A stretch of 64,000 bases of DNA from Candidatus Eiseniibacteriota bacterium (GTDB taxonomy: Bacteria > Eisenbacteria > RBG-16-71-46 > CAIMUX01), in the NCBI GenBank assembly GCA_016712505.1, contig JADJQY010000017.1, positions 1 through 64,000 of the forward strand, given 5' to 3'. Shown here piece after piece: positions 33,523 through 48,200 of this stretch. The position numbers and the translations under genes are program-made. Within the stretch, counting starts at the first letter, position 1, and each line of letters begins with the position of its first letter. Below the pieces are notes generated by a model that was not told where the DNA came from, made no database searches, and saw nothing but the letters and a program-made list of their open reading frames with translations.

Positions 33523-34448
33523 TCCGCGCGCTCCCCCCGCGCGTCCGGATCGTCGAGGTCGGGCCGCGCGACGGACTGCAGAACGAGGCGACACCCATCC
33601 CTACGCCGGAGAAGATCGCCTTCATCGATGCGCTTTCCGCTGCCGGCCTGCCCGAGATCGAGGCGACGTCCTTCGTCGCCCCCGGCCGCATCCCGCAGCT
33701 CACCGACGCCGAAGAGGTGATGCGCGGCATCACCCGACGCCCTGGCTGTCACTACACCGTCCTCGTCCCGAACGAGAAGGGACTGGAGCGGGCGCTCGCG
33801 GTCGAGGTCTCCCGCATCGCGGTCTTCACCGCCGCCTCGGAGAGCTTCAACCGGAAGAACATCCGCGCCTCGATCGCCGAATCGATCGAGCGCTACCGCC
33901 CGGTGGTCCGCGGCGCGCAGGCCGCCGGCCTCTCGCTTCGCGGCTACGTGTCGACCGCCTTTGCCTGCCCCTACGAGGGGCCGATCGCGCCCACCGCGGT
34001 GCGCGAGGTGGTGGCACGGCTGCGCGACCTCGGGGTGGAGGAGATCTCCCTCGGGGACACGGTCGGAGTCGCGGTGCCGAGCGAGGTCGATCGCTTGCTC
34101 GATGCACTCGAGGGCACGCTTCCCCTGGCGGACACCGCGCTCCACCTGCATGACACGCGCGGAACCGCGCTCAGCAACGTGATGCGGGGCCTCGAACGGG
34201 GCGTGGCCATCTTCGATGCGAGCGCGGGCGGTCTGGGCGGCTGCCCCTACGCGCCGGGGGCGGGCGGCAACCTGGCGACCGAGGATCTCCTGTATCTGCT
34301 CGAGCGTCTCGGCATCGAAACCGGGGTCGACCTCGATCGAGTGCGGCACGCGGGGGATCGGTTGGAGAGCCTACTAGGTCATGCGCTCCCCTCGAAGGTG
34401 CGCGCGGCCGGTGGGGCACTCCGTCCGCAGGGACCGATCGACGCCTGA
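33519..34448 (+). CDS. Hydroxymethylglutaryl-CoA lyase
   Basis: It cleaves HMG-CoA to acetoacetate and acetyl-CoA, the last step of leucine breakdown. VRIVEVGPRDGLQNE at the start, FTAASESFNRKNI, and the metal-binding LHLHDTRG and the Cys-bearing GGLGGCPYAPGAGGN are all present. The length of 309 residues is normal. It overlaps the biotin carrier gene by four bases. Confidence 0.93.
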   Translation: MIRALPPRVRIVEVGPRDGLQNEATPIPTPEKIAFIDALSAAGLPEIEATSFVAPGRIPQLTDAEEVMRGITRRPGCHYTVLVPNEKGLERALAVEVSRIAVFTAASESFNRKNIRASIAESIERYRPVVRGAQAAGLSLRGYVSTAFACPYEGPIAPTAVREVVARLRDLGVEEISLGDTVGVAVPSEVDRLLDALEGTLPLADTALHLHDTRGTALSNVMRGLERGVAIFDASAGGLGGCPYAPGAGGNLATEDLLYLLERLGIETGVDLDRVRHAGDRLESLLGHALPSKVRAAGGALRPQGPIDA

Positions 34449-34560
34449 GCCGGCGCGGCGCCGGCAAGTGAGCGCGCGAATTCACCGATTGTCAGCCGGA
34501 GCGCGGGCTCCTACGCTCGCCGGTCGCGCATTCGATCACCATCTACCAGGGAAGGGCCTG

Positions 34561-34893
34561 ATGTCCCACTACTACGAGTCGCACGATCTGGGGAAGTTCG
34601 GCGAGATGGCCAACGGCTCACCCGAACTCTGGCAGAAGTTCCTCGCCTGGTACTCCGCGGTGTTCGCCGAAGGGGCGCTCTCCGAGCGGGAGAAGGCGCT
34701 GATCGCCCTCGCCGTGGCGCACGCGGTTCAATGCCCCTACTGCATCGACGCCTACACCACGGCCTGCCTGGAGAAAGGCTCCAACGAGGAGCAGATGACC
34801 GAGGCGGTGCATGTCGCGGCGGCCATCCGCGGCGGGGCCAGCCTGGTCCACGGCGTCCAGATGCGCAATCACCTCCACAAGCTGAGCATGTAG
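34561..34893 (+). CDS. Carboxymuconolactone-decarboxylase/AhpD-like protein, arsenosugar-associated
   Basis: A 110-residue AhpD-fold protein with the redox pair CPYC in AVAHAVQCPYCIDAYTTACLEKG. Starting with MSHYYESHDLGKFGEM it matches the small peroxidase-like proteins that accompany ArsS in arsenosugar gene sets. Start 34561 has GGGAAGGG upstream; the longer frame has no coding character. ArsS follows 18 bases later. Confidence 0.88.
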   Translation: MSHYYESHDLGKFGEMANGSPELWQKFLAWYSAVFAEGALSEREKALIALAVAHAVQCPYCIDAYTTACLEKGSNEEQMTEAVHVAAAIRGGASLVHGVQMRNHLHKLSM

Positions 34894-34911
34894 CCCCGGG
34901 GCGCGGAGACG

Positions 34912-35955
34912 ATGGCGGAACCAACCCTGAACAAACTGCGCGTGCCGCTGGCCGATCCCAAGGTCCAGCTCCGGCAGCTCCACGCCCTGGCGATCGAGCG
35001 GAGCTTCGAAGCCCAGGTCGCCGGCGCCGGTCACCCGGAGCTGCGAGCCGACGGGATCCAGGTGCTGCAGATCAACGTGGGCAAGCGCTGCAACCAGGTC
35101 TGCCACCACTGCCACGTCGACGCCGGGCCGGATCGCCGGGAGGTGATGTCGGCCGAGACGGTCGATCACTGCTTGCGGGTGCTGGCCCAGACCGACATCC
35201 CCACCCTCGACATCACCGGCGGCGCGCCAGAGCTGCACCCGGAGTTCCGTCGGATGGTGCGTGAGGCCCGGGCACTTGGCCGGCAGGTGATGGACCGCTG
35301 CAACTTGACGATTCTGCTTCTCCCGAACTACAGCGACCTCCCGGAGTTCCTGGCCGAGAACCAGGTCGAGGTGATCGCCTCGCTCCCCTACTACCTGCCG
35401 AAGCAGACCGACGCGCAGCGCGGCGAGGGGGTCTTCGACGGGTCGATCGAGGCGCTCCGACGGCTGAACGACCTGGGCTACGGAGTCCCTGGCTCGGGAC
35501 TCAAGCTCGACCTGGTGACCAACCCAGTCGGGGCCTTTCTCCCCGCCAAGCAGTCCCAGCTGGAGGCGGAGTGGCGACGCGAACTCGCGCGGAGGCACGG
35601 GGTCACCTTCAACTCGCTCTATACCATCACCAATATGCCGATCAGCCGCTTCCTCGAGTTCCTCCTGCGGAGCGGCAACCTCGAAACCTACATGCAGAAG
35701 CTGGTGCAGGCCTTCAATCCGGCGGCGGTCAACGGGCTGATGTGCCGCACCACTCTCTCGGTCGGCTGGGACGGCACCCTCTACGACTGCGATTTCAACC
35801 AGATGCTCGAGTTGACCGTCGATCACGGCGGCCCGCGCCACATCCGCGACTTCCAGATCGCTCCCCTCGCGCGTCGCCAGATCGTGACCGCCCCGCACTG
35901 CTTCGGCTGTACGGCCGGCGCGGGCTCCTCCTGCGGGGGTGCCCTGGCCGACTGA
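34912..35955 (+). CDS. arsS: Arsenosugar biosynthesis radical SAM protein
   Basis: The radical SAM cluster motif is C60-x3-C64-x2-C67 (KRCNQVCHHCHVDAGPDRRE), and the C-terminal extra-cluster region ends CFGCTAGAGSSCGGALAD, as in ArsS enzymes that convert dimethylarsinoyl compounds with an SAM-derived group to arsenosugar precursors. The methyltransferase that normally supplies methylated arsenic (ArsM) is not next to it; the ArsR-family gene downstream may be the arsenic sensor. Confidence 0.9.
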   Translation: MAEPTLNKLRVPLADPKVQLRQLHALAIERSFEAQVAGAGHPELRADGIQVLQINVGKRCNQVCHHCHVDAGPDRREVMSAETVDHCLRVLAQTDIPTLDITGGAPELHPEFRRMVREARALGRQVMDRCNLTILLLPNYSDLPEFLAENQVEVIASLPYYLPKQTDAQRGEGVFDGSIEALRRLNDLGYGVPGSGLKLDLVTNPVGAFLPAKQSQLEAEWRRELARRHGVTFNSLYTITNMPISRFLEFLLRSGNLETYMQKLVQAFNPAAVNGLMCRTTLSVGWDGTLYDCDFNQMLELTVDHGGPRHIRDFQIAPLARRQIVTAPHCFGCTAGAGSSCGGALAD

Positions 35956-35998
35956 TCCGGTACTTTCCCCTTGCCCGCCCTCTTCTCGTTCGCTTAAT

Positions 35999-36034
35999 TT
36001 GATCATCATCTAATTGATGTTGGTCGATGTTGAC
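35999..36034 (+). promoter_or_regulatory. AT-rich TTGAT-repeat region before the ArsR-type gene
   Basis: TTGAT at 35999-36003 and 36014-36018 and TTGAC at 36030-36034 recur every 15-16 bases in an unusually AT-rich stretch. The spacing suggests binding on one DNA face, possibly by the ArsR-type protein encoded next. Also present is CATC-TAATT-GATG (36007-36019). Confidence 0.4.
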
Positions 36035-36074
36035 TTGGTACAACCGGCCCCAGGGAGGGCGGAAGGAGGCAGGA

Positions 36075-36704
36075 ATGGAGGCGATCTCGCCGATCGAACA
36101 GGTGGTCACGGGATTCAAGGCGCTGGCCGACCCGGTCCGGCTGCGCCTGCTCGGACTCCTGGCGGAACGCGAACGGAGCGGTCAGGAGCTGGCCGGGCTG
36201 CTCGGGGTCTCGGCCCCCACGGTCTCGCATCACCTGAAGCTGCTCAAGGGGTGCGGATTCGTGCTCGAGACCCGGCATGCCCCCTACACCTACTTCGCCC
36301 TCGACCCCAAGGCGCTGCAGTCCCTGGTCGAATCGGTGAGCCGTCGGGAGAAGGTGCAGCAGTGGGGGGCGGAGGAGGAGATCGAGTCGGACATCCGTCG
36401 TGTGCTGAACGCCTTCTTCGAGGGGCCGCGACTCAAGTCGATCCCGGCCCAGCGGCGGAAGAAGGAGATCGTCTTCGAGGAACTTCTCCGCCGCCTGCCG
36501 CGGAAGAGCGAGTACACCGAGCAGGAGCTGTCGCTCTGGTTGAAGGCGATCCACGAGGACTTCTGCACCATCCGGCGCGAGTTCCTGATCGGGGGCTACA
36601 TGATCCGGGAGGCGGGCATCTTCCGACTGACCGAGAAGGGGCGCGAGATCGCCCGCAGTCGGCGCGGCGCGACGCCCCGCGCCGGGCGCGAAGGGAGCGA
36701 GTAG
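36075..36704 (+). CDS. ArsR-family regulator fused to DUF2087
   Basis: Residues about 5-85 are a winged helix (FKALADPVRLRLLGLLAERER ... LAGLLGVSAPTVSHHLKLLKG). Residues about 110-190 are DUF2087 (RKKEIVFEELLRRLPRKSEYTEQEL ... DFCTIRREFLIGGYMIRE). No arsenic-binding Cys pair (ELCVCDL type) is visible, so sensing may be by the DUF2087 part or the protein may not be an arsenic sensor at all. ATG 36075 follows GGAAGGAGG. Confidence 0.85.
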   Translation: MEAISPIEQVVTGFKALADPVRLRLLGLLAERERSGQELAGLLGVSAPTVSHHLKLLKGCGFVLETRHAPYTYFALDPKALQSLVESVSRREKVQQWGAEEEIESDIRRVLNAFFEGPRLKSIPAQRRKKEIVFEELLRRLPRKSEYTEQELSLWLKAIHEDFCTIRREFLIGGYMIREAGIFRLTEKGREIARSRRGATPRAGREGSE

Positions 36705-36705
36705 G

Positions 36706-37971
36706 GTGTCGTCCGTAGGCGAGGTAGGGGGAGTCCAACCGACCGGTCCGAGGGACGAGGTCACCCGCGTCCACGAAGAGCGGGTGGCCTTCGTGCTCGA
36801 GATGGCGCGCGCGCTGCACGCCTACGGCACTCCGGCCCATCGTCTGGAGGAGACGCTGACTCTGGTCGCCGACCAGTTGGGCCTCGAGGGGCAGTTCTTC
36901 TCCACCCCGACCTCGATCTTCTCGTCCTTCGGGACGCTGGTCACCCAACGGACGCATCTCCTGCGGGTGGAGCCGGGAGCACCCGATCTGGGTCGCCTCG
37001 GGCGGGTGGACGAAGTGATGCAGGAAGTGATCGCACGGCGCCTTTCCCCCGCCGAAGGGGTGCGCGAAATCCAAGCAATCGAGCGGGCGCCGGACCGCTT
37101 CGCCGGCCCGGCTCGTGTCGTGGCGTATGGACTCGCCTCGGGCGCGGCGGCGATCTTCTTCGGCGGCAACCTGCGGGGGTGGGCGGTCGCCGCGCTGCTC
37201 GGCGTGCTGGTCGGTCTGGTCGAGCGCCTCGCAGTGCGGCACCGGGCCTGGAATCGGGTCGAGACCCCGCTGGCCGCGTTTACTGCCGGGGCGGTGGCGA
37301 CGCTGCTCGGGATCACCTGGGGCGGCTTCTCGGTCTCGACCGCGATTCTCTCCGGCCTGATCGTGCTCCTGCCCGGGATGATGCTCACCACGGCCATGAC
37401 CGAACTCTCCACCCGGCACCTTGCCTCGGGGACCGCACGCCTCACCGGCGCCTTCTCGGTCTTCCTCGGGCTCGGCTTCGGCGTCGCGCTCGGCACTCGC
37501 CTGATCGTCGCGGTGCTCGGCCCGGCGCCACTCGTGGCCACGCCCGATCTCCCCTGGTACTGGGAGTGGATCGCGGTCGTGATCTCCTCGGTGTCGTACC
37601 TCGCCCTGCTCAAGGCGGAGCCACGCGACTTCCCCGGGATCGTGCTCGCGGGGGCGTTGGCCCTGGCCGGATCGCGCGCCGGATCGGCCTTCTTCGGCCC
37701 CGAACTTGGTGTGATGCTCGGCGCGCTGACCGTCGGTCTCGGAGCGAATCTCTATGCGCGCTTCGCCGGACGCCCGGCCACGATTCCGACCGTGCCGGGT
37801 GTGCTCATCCTGGTGCCAGGGAGCGTCGGCTTTCGCAGCGTGGCCGACTTGCTCGATCGCGAGGTGATCACCGGGGTCGAGACCGCGTTCCGCATGATCC
37901 TGATGGCGGTCGCCCTCGCGGCCGGCCTTCTCCTCGCGCGGGTGATCTCGCCCGAGCGACGGATGCGCTGA
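36706..37971 (+). CDS. ThrE-type threonine/serine exporter family membrane protein
   Basis: The cytoplasmic N-terminal domain (about 1-140) has the family motif LHAYGTPAHRLEETL and FFSTPTSIFSSF. About ten hydrophobic segments follow (for example VVAYGLASGAAAIFFGG, GLIVLLPGMMLTTAMTEL). The N-terminal and membrane parts correspond to the two ThrE domains in one chain. It starts with GTG two bases after the regulator's stop, so it is in the same operon; amino-acid export is the family role, the link to the arsenic genes is unclear. Confidence 0.85.
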   Translation: MSSVGEVGGVQPTGPRDEVTRVHEERVAFVLEMARALHAYGTPAHRLEETLTLVADQLGLEGQFFSTPTSIFSSFGTLVTQRTHLLRVEPGAPDLGRLGRVDEVMQEVIARRLSPAEGVREIQAIERAPDRFAGPARVVAYGLASGAAAIFFGGNLRGWAVAALLGVLVGLVERLAVRHRAWNRVETPLAAFTAGAVATLLGITWGGFSVSTAILSGLIVLLPGMMLTTAMTELSTRHLASGTARLTGAFSVFLGLGFGVALGTRLIVAVLGPAPLVATPDLPWYWEWIAVVISSVSYLALLKAEPRDFPGIVLAGALALAGSRAGSAFFGPELGVMLGALTVGLGANLYARFAGRPATIPTVPGVLILVPGSVGFRSVADLLDREVITGVETAFRMILMAVALAAGLLLARVISPERRMR

Positions 37972-37999
37972 CTGCGCGCGCTTCCGCCCTTCCCGCGGG

Positions 38000-38548
38000 T
38001 CAGGAGCGCACGCGGTTGTACCGTCCGTCGAACACTACCGACCAGGTGGTCCCCCGATCGGTGGAGGTCTCCCAGACTTGCCGCACCAGATCGGGTCCCT
38101 GGGGCGTCCAGGTGATGCGGTTGATCACCTCGGCCCCGGTTGCGGTTCGCGTCGCCCCGCTGAGCCGCATCTCCCCCGCGTCGAAGCGCCCGGCGAGCAG
38201 CAGCGCGCCGCCACGCGAGTCGATCCAGGTCTGGTGCCACTGCTGGTCGGAGGGATCGAAGTAGTTGAAACTGCGGCCGGTCATCCCCCGTGCGCCCATC
38301 CAGTGCTCCTCCAGACCACAGCCGTCCAAGGTAGGAGTGATCCGATTGGTCCCTGCCAGGCTGCCATCGGGCAGTTCCACGCGCCAGTCGCCGATCCAGA
38401 AGTCGAATTGCCGACGCTCCGGCGAGGCACAAGGGGAATCGAGGCTGAGAGGAGCGCTCGTCTCGCTGGAAGTCTCCGCGAGCGAGATCAAGGGGGAGCC
38501 CAGCAGCGCCAGCAGCGGCAACACCCATGACGGAAAGCGATCGAGCAT
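38000..38548 (-). CDS. Exported DUF1579-like protein
   Basis: A signal peptide (MLDRFPSWVLPLLALLGSPLISLAE) leads a single domain with FDFWIGDWRVELPDG, DGCGLEEHW, GRSFNYFDPSDQQWHQTWID and GALLLAGRF, the pattern of small beta-barrel DUF1579-type proteins. The molecular function is unknown. The start at 38548 is set by GAGGAGG upstream. Confidence 0.75.
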   Translation of the reverse strand: MLDRFPSWVLPLLALLGSPLISLAETSSETSAPLSLDSPCASPERRQFDFWIGDWRVELPDGSLAGTNRITPTLDGCGLEEHWMGARGMTGRSFNYFDPSDQQWHQTWIDSRGGALLLAGRFDAGEMRLSGATRTATGAEVINRITWTPQGPDLVRQVWETSTDRGTTWSVVFDGRYNRVRS

Positions 38549-38645
38549 GGAGCCTCCTCGGTTCGTGCACCCGACGGTCGGCTCCACTCTAGTGACCGGG
38601 CCGCCGGAGACCCCATCCCCAGTGCGGGGGATCGGCGGCCGGCCG

Positions 38646-40646
<2,001 letters not shown>

Positions 40647-40736
40647 GTGCCTCTCCCTCGTCCCGGTACTCCGCGACGCAACCCTGCGCCGCTCCCGTCT
40701 CAGGAGACGAATCGTAAACCGGGAGGCCGGAGGCGT

Positions 40737-42293
40737 CTAGTTGATCGGCGGTCGGCCGGCGCGCCAGGCGGCAAGGTCGCGAGACAGGCACTGCTCCTGG
40801 GTCAATGGGGCTGCGCCCCCGGACGCCAGACGGGCGCGCTCGACCTCGCGCAGCGCGGGGAGGGGACTTTGTCCGGTGCGCGCCAGGCGGGTGACGCGGC
40901 GAGACGCGTCCGGCACGTGACGTTCGACCTCCCAGGTGCGGTCAGCGTTACCGTCCCAGAGCCAGGTGTCGAAGACGCCGTCCTGGTCGCGGTCTTCCGT
41001 GCGCAGGATCTCGTCGGTCCGTCCGTCTCCGTTGGCGTCGTGTTCGATCTGCCCCCAATCGGCGCCCCAGAGGTGGACCCGGCCGTCGATCTCCGAGTGG
41101 TAGAGCGCGCCGGAACCGCTGGCGTCGCGGTCGAGCTCGTACCGCTTGTCGTGGAGCGCGCACGGGGGACCGCCCACTACCTGGAAACCGGGGACCTCCT
41201 CGGCGATGATCCCCTCCCAGCGGTCGTGTGCCTCCGGGTCACCGGGGTCGACATTGCGGTCGTTCTCGTCGAAGCAGAGGAGGAACTTCTCCCACCGCGC
41301 CTCGGCCACGAAATCGCGCGCCTGGGTGTAGTCGACCAGGGTGATCCGATTGCTCATCGGATCGTCCGCCCCGCAGTTCGGATCGCCCGGACGGAGAAAC
41401 AGCGTGTCGCAGCGGGCGGCGGGGGCGACGACGCGACCGACCCCGATCACCGCCAGATCGTAGTCGTAGGGACTCGCCTGGGGATTGGAGGCGGAGGGAC
41501 GTCCGGCATCGTGGTCGAGATCCCAGCTCCAACGAAACGAGGTGACCCGCGTGGTCTCTCCCGAGATCCGGAGCACCTCGTCGGTGAACCCGTCCTGGTC
41601 GTGGTCATAGAAGCAGAAGGGGTTCTCCTCGAAGGAGAGCCAGCGGCGGGTGGTCTCGTCGTACTGGGCCGCGGTGAAGAAGCCGTTGCAGGAGTAGTCG
41701 CAGTCCCACTGGTTGTGCTTCTGCTCATACTGCCCGTGGGTCAGGGCGAAGAAGCGGCCGTCGTCGTCATACTGCTCGAAGAGGAGCAGCGCGAGGCGCG
41801 CGTGATGGAGCATCCCGCCGTGCACCCCGTAGAGCACCTGTCGTTCGGCCTTGCCGTCTCCGTCCAGGTCCTGGTAGTCGACGATCCGCTCGACCGTGCC
41901 GTCGTCGTCGAGATCGTAGAGCCGCACGTCGTCGACCGTGTCGGCCCGCGCGCTCTTCTGCCCGGCGGCGCGCCCTTCCTTCAAGGTGATGAGCAGGTCG
42001 GCACCGGCTCGTTGCAGGTAGAGGTCCGGGCCGGCGCCCGGCACCCGGCGGCGCTCTCCCGGCTCGAGGCGCCGCTCGGCCCCCGAGCTGGCGAGAACGC
42101 GTTCGACCACCGGGACGAAGCCGAGGACGCAGAGCCGCTCCCAGTTGCTGGCCCGCAGATCCGATGCCTCGTCTTGGGCACTGGCCGGTTCCGGCGCAGG
42201 GCCGGCGACCAGCACGAGCGCGGCAATCGCGGCCGACACCACTCCGGCCAGGGTTCGAGCCCGACACTCGGTCCGGATCGGATCTGCTCTCAC
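40737..42293 (-). CDS. Exported protein with repeated D-x-D-x-D-G calcium-type loops
   Basis: GTG at 42293, ten bases after GAAGGGAGA, opens a chain with a signal segment (AGVVSAAIAALVLVAGPAPEPASAQ in two parts, residues about 15-40). The body has several EF-hand or dockerin-like loops: DLDDDGTVERI, DLDGDGKAERQ, DHDQDGFTDEV, DANGDGRTDEI, DRDQDGVFDTW. These suggest calcium-stabilised repeats in an exported protein. I recognise no enzyme. The frame continues further upstream without start or coding sense, overlapping the uvrA gene, and was cut here. Confidence 0.7.
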   Translation of the reverse strand: MRADPIRTECRARTLAGVVSAAIAALVLVAGPAPEPASAQDEASDLRASNWERLCVLGFVPVVERVLASSGAERRLEPGERRRVPGAGPDLYLQRAGADLLITLKEGRAAGQKSARADTVDDVRLYDLDDDGTVERIVDYQDLDGDGKAERQVLYGVHGGMLHHARLALLLFEQYDDDGRFFALTHGQYEQKHNQWDCDYSCNGFFTAAQYDETTRRWLSFEENPFCFYDHDQDGFTDEVLRISGETTRVTSFRWSWDLDHDAGRPSASNPQASPYDYDLAVIGVGRVVAPAARCDTLFLRPGDPNCGADDPMSNRITLVDYTQARDFVAEARWEKFLLCFDENDRNVDPGDPEAHDRWEGIIAEEVPGFQVVGGPPCALHDKRYELDRDASGSGALYHSEIDGRVHLWGADWGQIEHDANGDGRTDEILRTEDRDQDGVFDTWLWDGNADRTWEVERHVPDASRRVTRLARTGQSPLPALREVERARLASGGAAPLTQEQCLSRDLAAWRAGRPPIN

Positions 42294-42383
42294 GTCGCGA
42301 CAGTCTCCCTTCGCCTGGAGTATGTTCCGCCCTTCCCACGACCTGTGGATCGCTGGAACCGACGACCCCGAAGAGCAGGCAGC

Positions 42384-45278
<2,895 letters not shown>

Positions 45279-45295
45279 CGCCGGTCCCTCCGGCG

Positions 45296-48200
45296 CTAGA
45301 GCGCGGCCTTGGCCACCTTCCGGTTCAGCATGAGGACACGCGCATCCGGATCGACCAGGATGGCCTCCGGCTTGAACCTCGAGGCGAGCGTCACGGTCTG
45401 CTCCTCCGCCGGCCCGAGCACCAGCGAAGCGCGAATCTCCTGATAGCTGCCCTGGTCTCCCCCGCTGGCCGAGGAGTCGGCGGGAGCCGCAGCTTCCTTG
45501 TCCTTCCGGAATCGTTCGCCCAGGGTCGCCGCGACCTCGATCGGCATCCGCGCCGTCCCGATGTTCCGGACCACACAGGTGGTCGTCCAGGTACCCTCGC
45601 TTTCGGTGGTCTTCGGGTCGCGCAGCCGGTACTCGGGCACGTTGACCTCGAAGTACCACTGCTTGACGAACAGATCGAACGCCTCCCGATCGGGGGCATA
45701 CTCCCGCAGGGTCAGGACCAGGTCCTCCAGCAGCGGGTAGTCCGGGCCATTCCCGAAGCGGCGCATGAACTCCTGCAGTCCGGCGAGGCAGGCCTCGCGC
45801 CCCATCAGGTCGTAGAGCATCCACATCACCCAGCCGCCCTTGTCGTAGGTGACCGTGGTGTCCCCGGGCTTCGAACCGTCGATCTTGATCAGCGGCCGCT
45901 CCGAGTCGGCCTGTCGCGAGTCGCCGTAGCGATCCTCGATCCCGAGGAGGAACTGGATCCGCGCCTGCTCTCCCAGCACCTGCTGCTGCAGGAGTGCCGT
46001 CGAGAAGTGCGACATCCCTTCCGAGAGGATATCGCCCCCGGGTCCGCGTCCGGGGGTCAAGAGGTTCCCCCACCACTGGTGCGCCGCCTCGTGGGCGGTC
46101 ACCAGGAAGGCGACGTTTCCGCGATCGTCGCTCTTGGTCAGGAAGCCGATCGACTCCGAGAAGGTGATGTTGGTCGGGAACCCCTGGGCATAGGAGGCCA
46201 GCGCGGGGAACTCCGACAGCTTCAGCTCCTGCCAGGGGAAGGGCCGGAACCACTCGGAGTAGTACTTGCGCGCCGCATCCAGCGCCCGCGACATCTCCTC
46301 GATGTTGTAGGGGTGCTTCGGGTCGTAGTAGATCGCGGTTCCCTCGCCCCGCTTCACCGCCCACTTGCCGGCCACCACGTTCCAGAAGCGAACGGGGAAA
46401 TCGCTCTCCCAGGTCATGGTCCGGAGGCCACCGCTCGTCTCATCCGCGGTGAGCACGCCGACCGAGTTGTAGGTCAGCTCCGCCGGTCCGGTCACCTTGA
46501 TCCGCGTGCGGTACGGTGTATCCCCGCCGAAAGCCGGGGGCAGCACTTCCTTCCAGTGATCGTCCGGATAGACCCGCGGCTCGTAGCGGTTCTTGTCGGT
46601 CACGCCGATGGCCTCGTTGTATCCAACCACCGGCGCGAAGGTCGCTCCACCGATGTAGGTGAGCACCGCTGCCTCCGGCAGGATGAACTCGCTCATCCCC
46701 CGGCCGTTGCGGGTGTTGCCTCGCGGCCAGCGCCCCGCATTGCTGAAACCGAGGACCAGACTGTCGCCGGGAGCGAGCGGCGGATCCGGCTTGATCACGA
46801 AGAGGCTGGTCCGGTCCTCCGGAGTGTAGGGCGAGCCGTTGAGGCTCCACTCACAGCTATCCCAGTGCAACCCGCCGGTCACGGCGAAGCGGGCGAGCGG
46901 TTTCTCGGTCCGATTCACCAGGTGGAACTCCCCGCGGCAGCGGAAGGCATGGTGCTTCGGCTCGAGCGTGAGGTCGATGTCGGCGAAGCTCATGCTCGGA
47001 ATCGGCGCGTCCTTCCAGGTCGCAAGATTCTGCACCCAGTGCTCGCGTTCCGTTTTCTCCGCCCCCTTTCCCTGAAAGCCGCCCCGCACCAGCGCCACCA
47101 GGGCGATCACGCAGACGATCGGCACCACGAGATACGGAGCGAGCCGCAGCGCGCCCCGCCAGAAGGGACCGGGGCGGAGGTTCTGCAGCACGCGGGTGGC
47201 GTCGCTGTCCCGTCGGGGAAACGCTCGCACCGTGACCGCGGTGAAGAGCACCGTCAGGGCGAGGGCGCCGAAGCGGTTCCAGAGATAGGCCTGCCGGTCG
47301 AGCGGCAGCGGGGCGATGTCGCTCCAGAATGCGGTGTCCCACAGGTTCCAGTTCGAGGCCCAGTTGATCTTCCCGGTCATCTGGAGCGCGAAGGTCAGCA
47401 TCAGGACTCCGAAGCCGACGGCATAGACGGTATAGCGGTTCCGGGTGAGGGCGTAGAGCGCGCCGACGAACGAACTCCAGAGGAGAAAGGTCGGCAACAG
47501 GAGCACTCCCCAGAGGAGGACGAAGGGTCCGATCTCGAGCGGCACCTTCCCCTGGACGAGGAGTGCGATCACACAACCCAGGAACGAAGCGAGCACCACC
47601 ACGAAGCCGACCATGCTGTTGGCCAGCGCCTTCCCGAAGAGGATCGAGGCGGTGGGCACCGGAGTGGAGAAGTAGATGCCGCTGAGCTGCGCCCCATCTT
47701 CGCGCCGCAGCGATTCCACGGTGTAGAAGAGCAGCAGCAGGGAGACCAGGAACGTGATGGTGTTCATCGAGCGCGCCGCCACCGTCCCGGCAGTGATCAG
47801 GAGCGGGGTGTCGAAGGCGCCGACGGCGACCAGGTTGCCTCCGAGGATCTGGAGCAGGATGATCGGCGCGAAGAGGTAGAGGCCGGGGCTGCTCCAGAGT
47901 TCCTGCCACTCGAAGCGCAGCACGCTCGCGATTCCGCTCATCAGACGCGGCGGGGTCGATCGCATGGCGAGCGCGCTGAGCGGCCGACCGGCCAGACTGG
48001 CGATCCCGGCCGAGGTCGCTGCGGTGATCCCTGCCGTGGTTCCTGCCATGGCCCCGGACGTGGCCGCCGCCTCCTCGGACGACCCCCCTGCCCGGCGGGC
48101 CTGCTTCGCCGCCGCGCGCTCCGCGGCGCGCATCGCCTGAGGAGTGCTCCGACCGCGGATGTTGGCCGCGAGGTGGGCCTGTGCCCAGACCACGGCCGCC

